From: Devosia nitrariae
Lineage (GTDB): Bacteria; Pseudomonadota; Alphaproteobacteria; Rhizobiales; Devosiaceae
Reading direction: 5' to 3'
Assembly (NCBI RefSeq): GCF_030160115.1
Contig: NZ_BSNS01000011.1
Location: 620,001 to 684,000, forward strand
Length of the DNA: 64,000 bases
Each line of letters begins with the position of its first letter. Within the stretch, counting starts at the first letter, position 1. Positions 18,369 through 26,729 of this stretch are shown in pieces. The translations under genes were made by a program, and so were the position numbers. Under the pieces are notes generated by a model. That model had not been told where the DNA came from. It worked only from the letters and a program-made list of their open reading frames with translations, and did not search any database.

Positions 18369-18824
18369 CTACTCGTCGTCGTCGGTGGCGGCCATATCCG
18401 CAAAACAGGTTGCCAGATCCGCCGGTGCCCCCAGGTCTTCGGCCCAGGCGGTGATTTCCGGCCGTTCGGACGCCGACGCCATTCCGCCCCAGACGTCCTG
18501 GAACTGCATTTCCCCCTCCACCTCCTCGAAAAACATGTAGCCGGGATCGGAAACCGGCGTCTGCACATAGGCCACGCTCCAGGTGCCGCTCCTGAGGACT
18601 GTCATGACCTCGACCTCTTCCGGCGTGACTTCCCCTTCAAACACCGCTGCGGCCGGCGCCGCATAATCTTGCGCGAGTTCGTCGGTCAGCGTCTGCTCAA
18701 TACTCTCACACGCATCCTGCGCCTCGGCGGCAGCGGAAGAGGAAATCAGGAGGCAAATTGCGGCGGCAGCGAGAAAGACGGGTCTCGACATGGTCGACGC
18801 TCGCAGATCGAATTGACCCATCAT
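18369..18824 (-). CDS. Secreted hypothetical protein
   Basis: A 151-residue exported protein of unknown function. A Sec signal peptide is clear (RPVFLAAAAICLLISSSAAA, cleavage about AEA-QDAC). The mature part is acidic, has two cysteines (QDACES and ATCFAD) that could form a disulfide across the chain ends, and ends in an acidic tail ATDDDE. The start is uncertain: the ATG used here has GGGAGA eight bases upstream, while a later ATG (MSRPVF) gives a more standard signal peptide. It stands alone between the channel gene and a small lipoprotein gene. Confidence 0.65.
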   Translation of the reverse strand: MMGQFDLRASTMSRPVFLAAAAICLLISSSAAAEAQDACESIEQTLTDELAQDYAAPAAAVFEGEVTPEEVEVMTVLRSGTWSVAYVQTPVSDPGYMFFEEVEGEMQFQDVWGGMASASERPEITAWAEDLGAPADLATCFADMAATDDDE

Positions 18825-19044
18825 GGTTCTATCTCCCATTTGTTGAAATCACTTTGTCGGCGGCCGAAAACCGCCGCCGCTGTACTTTCATTTCACGCGG
18901 AGCCGGGCCCTGTGGGACCCGGCGTTACCGCGACAATGTCCACGGTCACGTGACGCCGCTCCGGCCGGACCGGCTTACTGGCGTGCGAGCGAAAGCAGTT
19001 GGCATCCTGCCTTAAGGACGTCCTGTCGGCTTAAAATCGCGCGC

Positions 19045-19239
19045 TCAGCGCCCTTCAGGCGCGTAGCTGCAGTCTGGATGACGCGCCCCGTCCGAGCACA
19101 TCGGCCAGGTCTCCGGATTGTCGGGGTCGTCCACCAGGCAACCCACACCATGGCAGCCATCTTCATATGCTGTGCTGCTCGCGCACGCTGCCAGCGCAAG
19201 AACAATCAAAATGCCAGCGATAGACTTCGGGATAATCAC
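19045..19239 (-). CDS. Small lipoprotein
   Basis: A 64-residue precursor with a lipobox: IAGILIVLALAAC, where LAAC marks signal peptidase II cleavage and the lipidated cysteine. The mature part is only about 45 residues and has further cysteines (DGCHGVGCLVDD, MCSD, DCSY) that may form disulfides. The GTG start follows an AGAGGTG ribosome site. No family is recognised. Confidence 0.65.
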   Translation of the reverse strand: MIIPKSIAGILIVLALAACASSTAYEDGCHGVGCLVDDPDNPETWPMCSDGARHPDCSYAPEGR

Positions 19240-19521
19240 GGGAGCACCTCTTTGACCTGTCCGCCTGGACGATCACCGTTATGGAAGGACGATCGCCATG
19301 AGCTCAGCCTAGTGAGAAATTTCGTGGTGCATGAGCTAATTGTGCGCGTTGAGCGCTGTTTCTGGTTGCTTTGTGCCAATCTGGTCAGTTGCTGATAATC
19401 ACCGACGCTGGAACCGCTCGGCCGCCATCATTCGCCCGAGCCTGGTCGTGCCAAAGGTGAAGACGGGGAGACGATGCTGAGGCCGCGACCTGCGGGTCGC
19501 GCGCAGGCGTCGCGCTCGGCC

Positions 19522-20364
19522 TTACCGCCGTTTTCGAAGATCTGTCGGCGTGCAGTGCCAGGCGCGCCTCATCAATGTCGTCATATGGCTGTTGCTCGAA
19601 AAACCGGCCATTTTCGCGATTTGGCTCAGGGGTCGATCGGTGCTTGTGATCAGGTTGCGCGCATGGGCGAGGCGGGCTGAAATCACGTACTGGTGCGCAG
19701 ATTGCCCGCTCGTTTGCTTGAAAGCGCGGGCGAAGTGACTGGGGGACAGGCGGGCAACGCGTGCCAGCCGTTTCAAGGTCAGGGAATCCGACAAATTGCC
19801 ATTTATGAAATCGTCCACTCGCCGCCAGATGGCTGGCGGAAGGCCACCGCTGTGTCGGATCGATCGGTTCTGTACCGAGGGATGGTTCGTCACCAGGTGC
19901 GCGGCGAAAACCGTGATGAGTGCGTCAACGCATTCGTTCCAACTCAGACCCTTGTTTTCGACCTCGCTTCGGATCCAGCGCGCGAGTCGATGGGCCTTGC
20001 TATCGACCAGTGCGAGCTTTGGCGGATGGAGTTCGAACGTTTCCCTGTTGAATTCAACCCCCACGAGCCGTTCCAACCTCTTGGAATCGACGGCCAACAG
20101 CAGGTTCTGCTTTTCTACATTCCATGGGGCATGGAGTTCAGCGTGCGCCGGAATAATCTCGAGCGATCCGGCGGGGGCCATGCCTGACGTGGCGCTCTCG
20201 CCCTCGAGCGCGGTCTCCCTGTCCGGTTGGGGCGCAAACATGACGAGCGCCATGGGCGCGGGCGCAGCAAACCGAATGGAGTTGGTTTGTTTCGGCGCGC
20301 GGGCGAGTGCGCCTCCATCAGGCTCGAATTTCGGCACCCGTTTTTCGGGTATATCGTTCAGCAT
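19522..20364 (-). CDS. AraC-family transcriptional regulator
   Basis: A 280-residue regulator. The C-terminal 100 residues form the double helix-turn-helix: LKRLARVARLSPSHFARAFK and the second motif RPLSQIAKMAGFSSNSHMTT. The N-terminal 170 residues lack a cupin-like signature and probably sense an unknown ligand. No operon partner is close: the next gene on this strand is 200 bases or more away, and a 465-base stretch separates it from the MFS remnant upstream. Targets unknown. Confidence 0.87.
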   Translation of the reverse strand: MLNDIPEKRVPKFEPDGGALARAPKQTNSIRFAAPAPMALVMFAPQPDRETALEGESATSGMAPAGSLEIIPAHAELHAPWNVEKQNLLLAVDSKRLERLVGVEFNRETFELHPPKLALVDSKAHRLARWIRSEVENKGLSWNECVDALITVFAAHLVTNHPSVQNRSIRHSGGLPPAIWRRVDDFINGNLSDSLTLKRLARVARLSPSHFARAFKQTSGQSAHQYVISARLAHARNLITSTDRPLSQIAKMAGFSSNSHMTTLMRRAWHCTPTDLRKRR

Positions 20365-20829
20365 CTAGTCACTCCCTCGAACCATCCTGAGACAACCGGG
20401 ATCGGGTCTTGGGCTGTCATCAGAGGCGGCAAACTCTGCCGTGCCTCGCGAAGACACTTCGCGTCATCTTCACGTGCATGTGTGGGGTGTCCGGGCACGA
20501 TTTCGCTTGGCGCCCGAGGCGAAGCAGGGTGCTTCCGCGGAGAGACTACTGTCTGACTGATGCTGTTCCCGGAATACCGCGCAGGGCGCAGAACAAGCGA
20601 TCAGCTACTCCTGTAATCCCAAGAGGTTAGCACCGCTGCGCGCCATGCTTCAAGATCGATCTGGATAAACGCAGCGAGGGAGCTGGCTTGGCACGAGTTG
20701 CTCGAACGGTTTGCATCCGACGGCATGTCCTTACCCAGCGATCAGCACATCATGGTGTCCGATCGGCGTGGTCAGCCGCGCGAGTGCGCCCCTGATATTG
20801 CCGGCTATCCGACCCAATGCGCTCTCTGT
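20365..20829. other. 465 bases without a recognisable gene
   Basis: Only short open frames without ribosome sites or family motifs are found between the AraC gene and the exporter remnant. The right-hand part may include further decayed 3' sequence of that remnant. Confidence 0.45.
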
Positions 20830-21374
20830 TCAAAGCTCTGCGGCCACCGCCGGTTGCACGCCGTTCCCACCGCTGCCACCACCCGGCTCCGGTTGCGGCT
20901 CTTGCCCGGCGCCATTCCAACGCCGCGCAGCAGGACCATTGCGAGGATCGCTGCAGCCAGAGCAACGGCAGCGCAAATGATGACCGCTGTCTCGAACGCC
21001 TGGCCGAATGCTTCGCGAGCGGTGCCGAGCAGCGCGCACCGGTCATTTCCGGCAGTTGCTGGGCCACGGCCAAGGCGCCTCCGAGTGTGTCCCGTGCGGC
21101 GTCTGCGGCCTGATGAGGCACGCCGGGCGGGACGGCGCTGGCCATTGCGCTCCGGTAAATGGCGGTGACGATGCTACCCAGGATGGCGATGCCGAGGGCG
21201 CCACCCAGCTCGGAACTGGTCTCCGCGATCGCCGACGCGGCGCCCGCTCGCTCTGGCGGCGCCGTTCCGACAATCGGGTCTGTCGCCAAGGTGAATACCG
21301 GCGCAAGCCCCAGAGAGAAGAGGACGTACCCGCTCACCAGCTCCGCCAGACCATTGGGGCCGGCGACCTGGAGC
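20830..21374 (-). pseudogene. C-terminal fragment of a DHA2-type MFS exporter
   Basis: Only the last quarter of an MFS transporter is left. The frame enters at VAGPNGLAELVSGYVLFSLG, continues through IVGTAPPERAGAASAIAETS and ELGGALGIAILGSI, typical of the last helices of DHA2 exporters, then shifts frame after EMTGAR to TAREAFGQAFETAVIICAAV and the last helix AAAILAMVLLRGVG; a further shift would lead to the hydrophilic tail. No start codon or N-terminal 350 residues exist: the fragment begins within a base or two of the stop codon of the SnoaL-like gene. This is a deletion junction plus at least one frameshift. Confidence 0.8.
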
Positions 21375-21770
21375 TCATGATTTCAATGGAAACGAGTGGT
21401 GCTCGTGCGCAACGGCCCATCGGCCGTTCAGCTTACGCAGACCAACAGTGAGACGGAGGCGGTTGTCAGGATCATTCCTGAATTCTTCGTCGGTCCCGCA
21501 ACGCAGCAGCGCGTGCGCGAACGCGACATCGCTCCCGGCGGTCACTTCGAGCGAGACGATCTCAAATACGGCGCCCTGTTTCTGATATTCGAAGAAGGGC
21601 GGCCATGTTTCGCGGTAGGCAGCCATGCCCCGCACTTCGTTTGGCGGTGGCACATCGAACATCACGATGTCGTCGGTGTGATCGGCAAGGACACTGTCCA
21701 TGTCGCAGGCGTGCACCGCCTTCGCCCAACGCTCAATCAGTGCGCGGATTTCAGCTTCCTCAGTGCTCAC
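21375..21770 (-). CDS. SnoaL-like / YybH-type NTF2-fold protein
   Basis: A 131-residue NTF2-fold protein of the YybH/SgcJ group: EEAEIRALIERWAKAVHACD, then DIVMFDVPPP, EVRGMAAYRETWPPFF and a C-terminal GRWAVAHEHHSFPL. These proteins bind or isomerise small molecules, but the substrate varies too much to guess. It follows the SRPBCC gene by about 100 bases in the same direction, so the ArsR-SRPBCC-SnoaL genes may form one operon. Its stop codon abuts the truncated exporter, so the original operon probably continued differently. Confidence 0.82.
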   Translation of the reverse strand: MSTEEAEIRALIERWAKAVHACDMDSVLADHTDDIVMFDVPPPNEVRGMAAYRETWPPFFEYQKQGAVFEIVSLEVTAGSDVAFAHALLRCGTDEEFRNDPDNRLRLTVGLRKLNGRWAVAHEHHSFPLKS

Positions 21771-21866
21771 TGTTCGTCCCCCTCTTGTTCGCCAAGCCGT
21801 CGTACGCGTTGAGTGGTATCCAGGAGAACTTGGCCGGCTGGGCTGTCGTCGCGTCTTGTGCGGGGG

Positions 21867-22337
21867 TCACGCGGCCCCAGCGTTCGCCATGTGCTCGTCG
21901 AGTTTGCGGAAGCACTCGTTCCAGCCTTCGGTATTGTTGTCCCGCCGGGCAGGCGTCTCGAAGCCCTTCTGGTTGAACGTCATCTCCGTCTTCGCGCCCG
22001 CTTCAGAAAAACTGACGGTAATTAGTGTTTTGTGGCCGACGTTTCCATCTCCATCTTCCTGCGTGAGACTAAAAGTCAGCCGTTCTGGCTCAACGACTTC
22101 GTAAAATTCTCCGTATTCTATGTAATCTCCGCCAAAGTCGTAGCTGTATTCAACCCGCCACTTACCTCCCGGCTGGGCATCTACTTCACAGAATGAGACT
22201 GTGCAGTTGTCGGGCGCGAACCACGTCCTGACGTCGACAGCATCGACCCAATTCCGAAAAACGAGCTCTCGAGGAGCATCGAAAATATGGACGATGGTAA
22301 TTTCATAAGGACCGCCCCCTTTGTCATTCCCTGTCAC
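21867..22337 (-). CDS. SRPBCC (AHSA1-like) domain protein
   Basis: A 156-residue START-like fold protein of the AHSA1/CalC group. Marks are the opening YEITIVHIFDAPRELVFRNW, RTWFAPDNCTVSFCEVDAQP, GGKWRVEY, GEFYEVVEPERLTFSL and GWNECFRKLDEHM at the end. Such proteins bind hydrophobic ligands and are very often encoded right after an ArsR-type repressor, as here. The GTG start overlaps the end of the ArsR gene by 14 bases, giving translational coupling. Longer in-frame upstream sequence is only the ArsR gene read in another frame. Confidence 0.88.
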   Translation of the reverse strand: MTGNDKGGGPYEITIVHIFDAPRELVFRNWVDAVDVRTWFAPDNCTVSFCEVDAQPGGKWRVEYSYDFGGDYIEYGEFYEVVEPERLTFSLTQEDGDGNVGHKTLITVSFSEAGAKTEMTFNQKGFETPARRDNNTEGWNECFRKLDEHMANAGAA

Positions 22338-22671
22338 CGGTACGCCCTTCCATCTGCAGCTTGGCGAGCCGCTCGTCCAGTTGCTGGAAGCGGCTGATCC
22401 AGAGCCGCCGATAGCCTTGAAGCCACATATCAACGTCCACCAGCGGCTCTGCCCGAATTCGGCTGGGCCGTCGCTGAGCATCGCGACCCCGCGTCACAAG
22501 ACCCGCCGCCTCGAGGACACCGATGTGTTTGGAGACAGCGCGCGTCGTCATCTGAAACGGCTCGGCGAGTTCGGCGACCGAAGCCTCGCCTTCCAGGAGG
22601 CGCGCCAGGATGGCGCGCCTGGTTGGATCGGAGAGCGCAGCGAAAGTTGCGCTGAGCTGATCGAGAGCCAC
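22324..22671 (-). CDS. ArsR-family repressor
   Basis: A 115-residue winged-helix repressor without metal-binding cysteines, of the type paired with SRPBCC proteins. Marks are LSATFAALSDPTRRAILARL, then VAELAEPFQMTTRAVSKHIG (recognition helix) and the wing AAGLVTRGRDAQRRPSRIRA. The GTG start was chosen over one 18 codons upstream because the upstream segment holds a promoter and two operator-like palindromes, and AAGAGGTT lies just before this codon. It probably represses its own operon and senses an unknown small molecule. Confidence 0.85.
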   Translation of the reverse strand: MALDQLSATFAALSDPTRRAILARLLEGEASVAELAEPFQMTTRAVSKHIGVLEAAGLVTRGRDAQRRPSRIRAEPLVDVDMWLQGYRRLWISRFQQLDERLAKLQMEGRTGDRE

Positions 22672-22675
22672 TATG

Positions 22676-22705
22676 GAACCTCTTGGTTGCGGAACCACTT
22701 GGTTC
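22676..22705 (-). promoter_or_regulatory. Tandem operator-like palindromes of the ArsR gene
   Basis: Two similar dyads lie 16 bases apart: GAACCACTTGGTTC (perfect six-base arms) and GAACCTCTTGGTTG (imperfect). They fill the space between the -10 box and the ArsR start codon, the expected place for an autoregulatory operator. Binding is inferred. Confidence 0.55.
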
Positions 22706-22732
22706 TGTAGTAAGTTCGCGGCCACCTGTCAA
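22704..22732 (-). promoter_or_regulatory. Candidate promoter of the ArsR operon
   Basis: On the minus strand a perfect TTGACA is followed after 17 bases by TACAGA, a weak -10 box that touches the first operator palindrome. Confidence 0.5.
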
Positions 22733-22874
22733 GAGATGGGTGGTGATGCCCGCGAGGACGCCTGATAGCAGCCACGGCCACGGCGCATGACCTCGTCGTC
22801 GTCACACGAAGTGTCCGTGACTTCGAGGATCTGGGCGTGCCCGCCCTCAACCCATTCGAGGCGAGCGTCTGAGG

Positions 22875-23216
22875 TCAAAGCCGCCGTCGCGGCGAATAGG
22901 GACTATCCGGATTGACGTCGAGATCGACGTCCTCGACGCAGTGTTGCGAGCTCCGGTGGCTTGAATCCGCCCGCCACAAACCGTCATGGAGCTCGACGTC
23001 CATGACCTCGTTCAGGTGGAAGCACCGCCATTCACCCTCCGGTGGCAGCCGCTGGCTGCTTTTGCCGCCGACCTGGAAAACCAGCGCCTTTTCCTCTCCC
23101 TTGGTGTGGCCCAGAATTATGGGGCACACCACACGCGGATGCTCGCGATAGGTGCAATGAACCTGCTTGCGCTCCTTCATGGCTTGGGCGAAGAGGTTAT
23201 AGTTCGCGCTCGACAT
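22875..23216 (-). CDS. Conserved hypothetical protein, WYL-like fold possible
   Basis: A 113-residue protein. The N-terminal part (MSSANYNLFAQAMKERKQVH, YREHPRVVCPIILGHTKGEE, then KALVFQVGGKS and WRCFHLNEVMDVELHDG) has the rhythm of a WYL-type ligand-sensing domain: a basic-aromatic strand, a P-x-x-LG turn and a final W-x-x-F-x-L-x-x-I/V. This is a weak, by-eye resemblance. The tail is acidic then basic (DVDLDVNPDS). The first good start in this frame is used; a longer frame would overlap the SWIM gene region. It is divergent from the SWIM protein gene, 127 bases apart. Confidence 0.6.
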   Translation of the reverse strand: MSSANYNLFAQAMKERKQVHCTYREHPRVVCPIILGHTKGEEKALVFQVGGKSSQRLPPEGEWRCFHLNEVMDVELHDGLWRADSSHRSSQHCVEDVDLDVNPDSPYSPRRRL

Positions 23217-23343
23217 GGGTCCTGCCTTCCTGTTGCACTCTGCAGACTCGAATGCCGCCTGCCGGAGCGAAAGACATCGACGAGCTGGGGAACGATGCAG
23301 AAGGAACGCCGCTGACAACCAACCTACTGCTCCAACTGGTGAT

Positions 23344-25023
23344 ATGACGTCAAAAGATAATCCCCGATTTGATCTCTACACAATCGAAGCCCTTGCCGGC
23401 GATCGCGTGTTCGCGCGCGGGGAAGCATACTTCCGTAGTGGAGCTGTGGACATTCAGGGCATTGAACCAGGTCGGGTGCTGGCACGTGTCGTTGGCACCG
23501 ACGACTACCGGATCGTGATGACAGGCCAGGGAACGGCGGTTGGTGGGGAGTGCTCCTGTCCGGCGTTTGAGCGCGAGGGGTTCTGCAAGCACATGGTGGC
23601 GGTGGCGTTGGCGGCGAATGCTGCCGCCGGCTGCGAGGACGGCTCGGGCGGGGTCCTGGCCCGGGTTCGGGACTATCTGCGAACCAAGGATATAGAGGCC
23701 TTGGTCGAGATGGTCATGGACATGGCCGAGCGCGATCCGGGCATGTTCGGCAGGTTGGAGATCGCCGCCGTGGCGGCTGGCGCCGACGACAAGACATTTG
23801 AATCGCAGATGCGGGTGGCAGTTCGTGATGCGACCCGTACGCGTGGATTCGTCGATTACGCGCGGGCGCCGGCGTGGGCGGCCGGCGTCACCGCCGCGCT
23901 GGACTTGCTTGCCGAAACGGCGTCGGGCCCGCGTGCGCCGCTGGTCACGGAACTGGCTGACTATGCGATCTCCCGGATCGAGCGCGCCATAGAGGACATC
24001 GACGACTCCGACGGTTATTGCCTCGCACTGCTCGCCCACGCGCAACGCGTTCATCTTGACGCGTGCCGGACCGCCAGGCCCGATCCGGTGGAACTCGCAC
24101 GCGATCTCTACTCGCGCGAGACGCAGAGTGACTACGACACCTTCCGCGACGCGGTGGTGGAGTATGCGGACATTCTGGGCGAAGAGGGGCTTGCCGAATA
24201 TCGCCGGCTTGCGGAGGAGGCCTGGGAAGAACTGCCGGCGCGGATTGGCCCGCGCCGCGGGCAGGACGATCGATATGGCGATCTCCAGGTGGCGTCGATC
24301 CTCGATTTCTTCGCCGAGCGCGACGGGGATGTGGACCAGCGCATTGCCCTGCGCGCCAAGAACCTGTCGTCGCAAGGGGCCTACCTTCAACTTGTCGAAT
24401 TCTGTCTCGCGCACGGCCGGGAGAAGGCGGCCCTGCGTCGCGCCGAGGAGGGGCTGTGGCTTTTCGAGGACGAACGGCCCGACGAGCGGCTGGTGCTGTT
24501 CACAGCCGATCTGCTGCTGAAGTCAGGCAGAAGCGCGGAGGCTGAGGCGCATCTCTGGCGTGCCTTCGAGAAGCAGCCGACCCTCAGCCTTTATGGCCGG
24601 CTGCGCGCACTCGGCGGTGAGCCGGCGGCGCAGCGGGCCATAGGTCATTTGCAGCAGAAGCTTGAAGGCGCTCCGTCCTCAGCCCCGTGGTCTTTCCCTG
24701 CCGATCTTCTCATCACGATCATGATGGAAGAAGAAATGATCGAGGCTGCCTGGGATGTCGTGCGCGACCGTGGAGCATCGCGGAGCGTAAAGGAAGCCCT
24801 TGCCCGGGCGAGCGAGACGACACATGCGGATCGGGCGATCGCCGTCTATGAGGAACGGGTCGAGGAACTGGCGGCAGTTGGCGGCACCCCCGGCTACCAA
24901 GAGGCGGCCGCGCTGGTTACCCGTATGGGCGCCCTGCGGGGGGAGGCCGAGCAGAGGGCGTATCTGGCCGAACTCAAAGAGCGTCACCGACGCAAACGGA
25001 ATTTGATGAAGCTCTTGGGATAG
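23344..25023 (+). CDS. SWIM zinc-finger protein
   Basis: A 559-residue protein. The N-terminal domain carries a SWIM zinc finger of pattern CxC...CxH: ECSCPAFEREGFCKHMVAVA, ligands Cys70, Cys72, Cys81 and His83. SWIM domains bind DNA or protein. The remaining 450 residues are a long alpha-helical region resembling tetratrico-type helical pairs (for example YLQLVEFCLAHGREKAALRR, DLLLKSGRSAEAEAHLWRAF), suited to protein contacts. The ATG used is the one at the family start; upstream in-frame sequence overlaps the divergent gene. The nucleotidyltransferase-like gene follows after five bases, so the two are co-expressed and likely work together. Biological role is unknown. Confidence 0.85.
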   Translation: MTSKDNPRFDLYTIEALAGDRVFARGEAYFRSGAVDIQGIEPGRVLARVVGTDDYRIVMTGQGTAVGGECSCPAFEREGFCKHMVAVALAANAAAGCEDGSGGVLARVRDYLRTKDIEALVEMVMDMAERDPGMFGRLEIAAVAAGADDKTFESQMRVAVRDATRTRGFVDYARAPAWAAGVTAALDLLAETASGPRAPLVTELADYAISRIERAIEDIDDSDGYCLALLAHAQRVHLDACRTARPDPVELARDLYSRETQSDYDTFRDAVVEYADILGEEGLAEYRRLAEEAWEELPARIGPRRGQDDRYGDLQVASILDFFAERDGDVDQRIALRAKNLSSQGAYLQLVEFCLAHGREKAALRRAEEGLWLFEDERPDERLVLFTADLLLKSGRSAEAEAHLWRAFEKQPTLSLYGRLRALGGEPAAQRAIGHLQQKLEGAPSSAPWSFPADLLITIMMEEEMIEAAWDVVRDRGASRSVKEALARASETTHADRAIAVYEERVEELAAVGGTPGYQEAAALVTRMGALRGEAEQRAYLAELKERHRRKRNLMKLLG

Positions 25024-25028
25024 AGCCG

Positions 25029-25610
25029 ATGCGACGCACTGAGATCGAAGCCCAGAACGATTACTTGCTGAGGCGCCAGCGGGAGTTCCGTGCGGCCGCC
25101 GATGTCGTGACGGACGCCTTCATGGGCTTCGAGGAGATCGAGGCGGTGGCCGTGATCGGCTCCGTTGCCCGGGCACTGTGGCAGGAGATTCCGCGCTTTC
25201 CCGAATTTCGCAGGGCCCGGATCGAGGTGTGGCACGAGTGCAAGGATCTCGATCTTGCCGTATGGCTTTCCTCACAGCACCGATTGGGCGAACTGCGCCG
25301 CGCTCGCAATCGGGCGCTGCAGGCCGCCTTTCACGCCGGCACCGGCCTGAGCGTGGTCGGGCATCAGGTGGACGTTTTTCTCGTTGAGCCGGTGACCGAC
25401 CGCTATCTCGGCCGGCTGTGCGATTTCAGCACGTGTCCCAAAGGCAAGCGAGATTGCGCCGTGCCCGGGTGCGGCGCCATTGCGTTCAACAAAACGATTC
25501 CGGCCTTCAGGCCGTTTGCGGATCTTCTGGCTCCAGCCGCCCATGCGACACTCTATCGGCGCGGACAGGGCAGGCTCATGTCCGCTCTGGATTTGCCTGC
25601 GGCAGTCTGA
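25029..25610 (+). CDS. Nucleotidyltransferase-fold protein with Cys knuckle
   Basis: A 193-residue protein that shows the core pattern of the nucleotidyltransferase fold: AVIGSVARALW (the G-S turn), KDLDLAVWLS (the D-x-D metal pair) and HQVDVFLVEP (the third acidic strand). A cysteine cluster, C-x3-C-x6-C-x4-C in FSTCPKGKRDCAVPGCG, could bind zinc. The gene starts five bases after the SWIM gene and must be translated from the same message. The family assignment comes from motif pattern only; it may be an active NTase (RNA or protein modification) or an inactive relative. Confidence 0.7.
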   Translation: MRRTEIEAQNDYLLRRQREFRAAADVVTDAFMGFEEIEAVAVIGSVARALWQEIPRFPEFRRARIEVWHECKDLDLAVWLSSQHRLGELRRARNRALQAAFHAGTGLSVVGHQVDVFLVEPVTDRYLGRLCDFSTCPKGKRDCAVPGCGAIAFNKTIPAFRPFADLLAPAAHATLYRRGQGRLMSALDLPAAV

Positions 25611-25640
25611 TGCTCAACTATCGCGTTCTTGCCCGCAGCC

Positions 25641-26561
25641 CTATGGCAACGCCGCCCCTTCATATCCCTCGCGCGCCACCGGAACGCCTTGCCGGGCATG
25701 CCTGAGCGGCGGGAGGCCGAACATGCGCGCATACTCGCGCGAGAATTGAGTGGGGCTTTCATAGCCGACGCCGAAGGCTGCGCTTGAAACGGAATGCCGT
25801 TCCGACTGCATGAGCCGCCTCGCCTCGATCAGCCGCAGCCGCTTCTGGTACTGGAGCGGCGTCGTGCCCGTCACGGCTTTGAAATGGTGATGAAAGGCCG
25901 AAACGCTCATGCCGACCGATTTTGCGAGGTCGGCAACAACGAGCGTATCGGCGAAACGCTTGCGGATGGTGGCGATGGCGTCGGCGATCCTTGCCGCGTT
26001 GCTGGCCGAATGCGCCAGGGAGCGCAGCAGGGAGCCGTGCCTGGCACAGAGCAGCCAGTAGTGGATTTCACGCATCAGCAGCGGTCGCAGGACCGATAGG
26101 GCGGCCGGCTTGTCGTTGAGCGAAAAGAGGCGCGCCATGGCGTCGATGATCGCTTCGTCGGCCTCGGCGGCGGTTATCGCGGCGACCTGACCTTCAGTGG
26201 CGCCGTCCGCTGCCAGCTCAATCGCCAGCTCACGGATAAGCGCCATGTCGAGCCCGAGGGCGAGGGCTACGTAGGGTTCGTCAAAAGATGCTTCAACGAC
26301 GCGGGCGTCGGTCGGAAGGTCCACACCGACGATGACCGAGTGCCCCTTGGGGAAATTCACGATTTGCCGTCCGTGCAGAGCTTGTTTGGCGCCCTGCAGG
26401 ACCAGGCAGAAAATCGGTTCGTAGAGAACGGGAGCGAGGGCTGTCGGTCGCCGCTGGCGCGAAACCTTCAGTCCCGGCACGTCGGTGATGCTGGGTGCGT
26501 CGCCGACGCCTTGCGCATCGGCATAAGCGAGCACCCGGTAGGCGAGGTCTTCGATGGTCAT
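25641..26561 (-). CDS. AraC-family regulator with AraC_N domain
   Basis: A 306-residue regulator with the AraC_N (PF06719) sensor domain (LYEPIFCLVLQGAKQALHGR, then DLPTDARVVEASFDEPYVAL) and a C-terminal AraC DNA-binding domain (VVADLAKSVGMSVSAFHHHF, SSAAFGVGYESPTQFSREYA, RMFG). It is divergent from an SDR gene, 168 bases apart; in many genomes this regulator type controls the neighbouring oxidoreductase. Inducer unknown. Confidence 0.92.
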   Translation of the reverse strand: MTIEDLAYRVLAYADAQGVGDAPSITDVPGLKVSRQRRPTALAPVLYEPIFCLVLQGAKQALHGRQIVNFPKGHSVIVGVDLPTDARVVEASFDEPYVALALGLDMALIRELAIELAADGATEGQVAAITAAEADEAIIDAMARLFSLNDKPAALSVLRPLLMREIHYWLLCARHGSLLRSLAHSASNAARIADAIATIRKRFADTLVVADLAKSVGMSVSAFHHHFKAVTGTTPLQYQKRLRLIEARRLMQSERHSVSSAAFGVGYESPTQFSREYARMFGLPPLRHARQGVPVAREGYEGAALP

Positions 26562-26729
26562 GGAGCCGTCCGCGTAGAAACAGGCAGTTCATACATTGAA
26601 CGCCGAGCTCCCGGCAAGGCTTCCTCTGTGAGGTTTCGGAGAAATAGGCAGGTTCTTTCCAGGATGTGGCACGCGGTGCCGTAGCCCCGACGCTATGTCT
26701 CACCGGACCAGAATTGAAGGAGATTCAAA

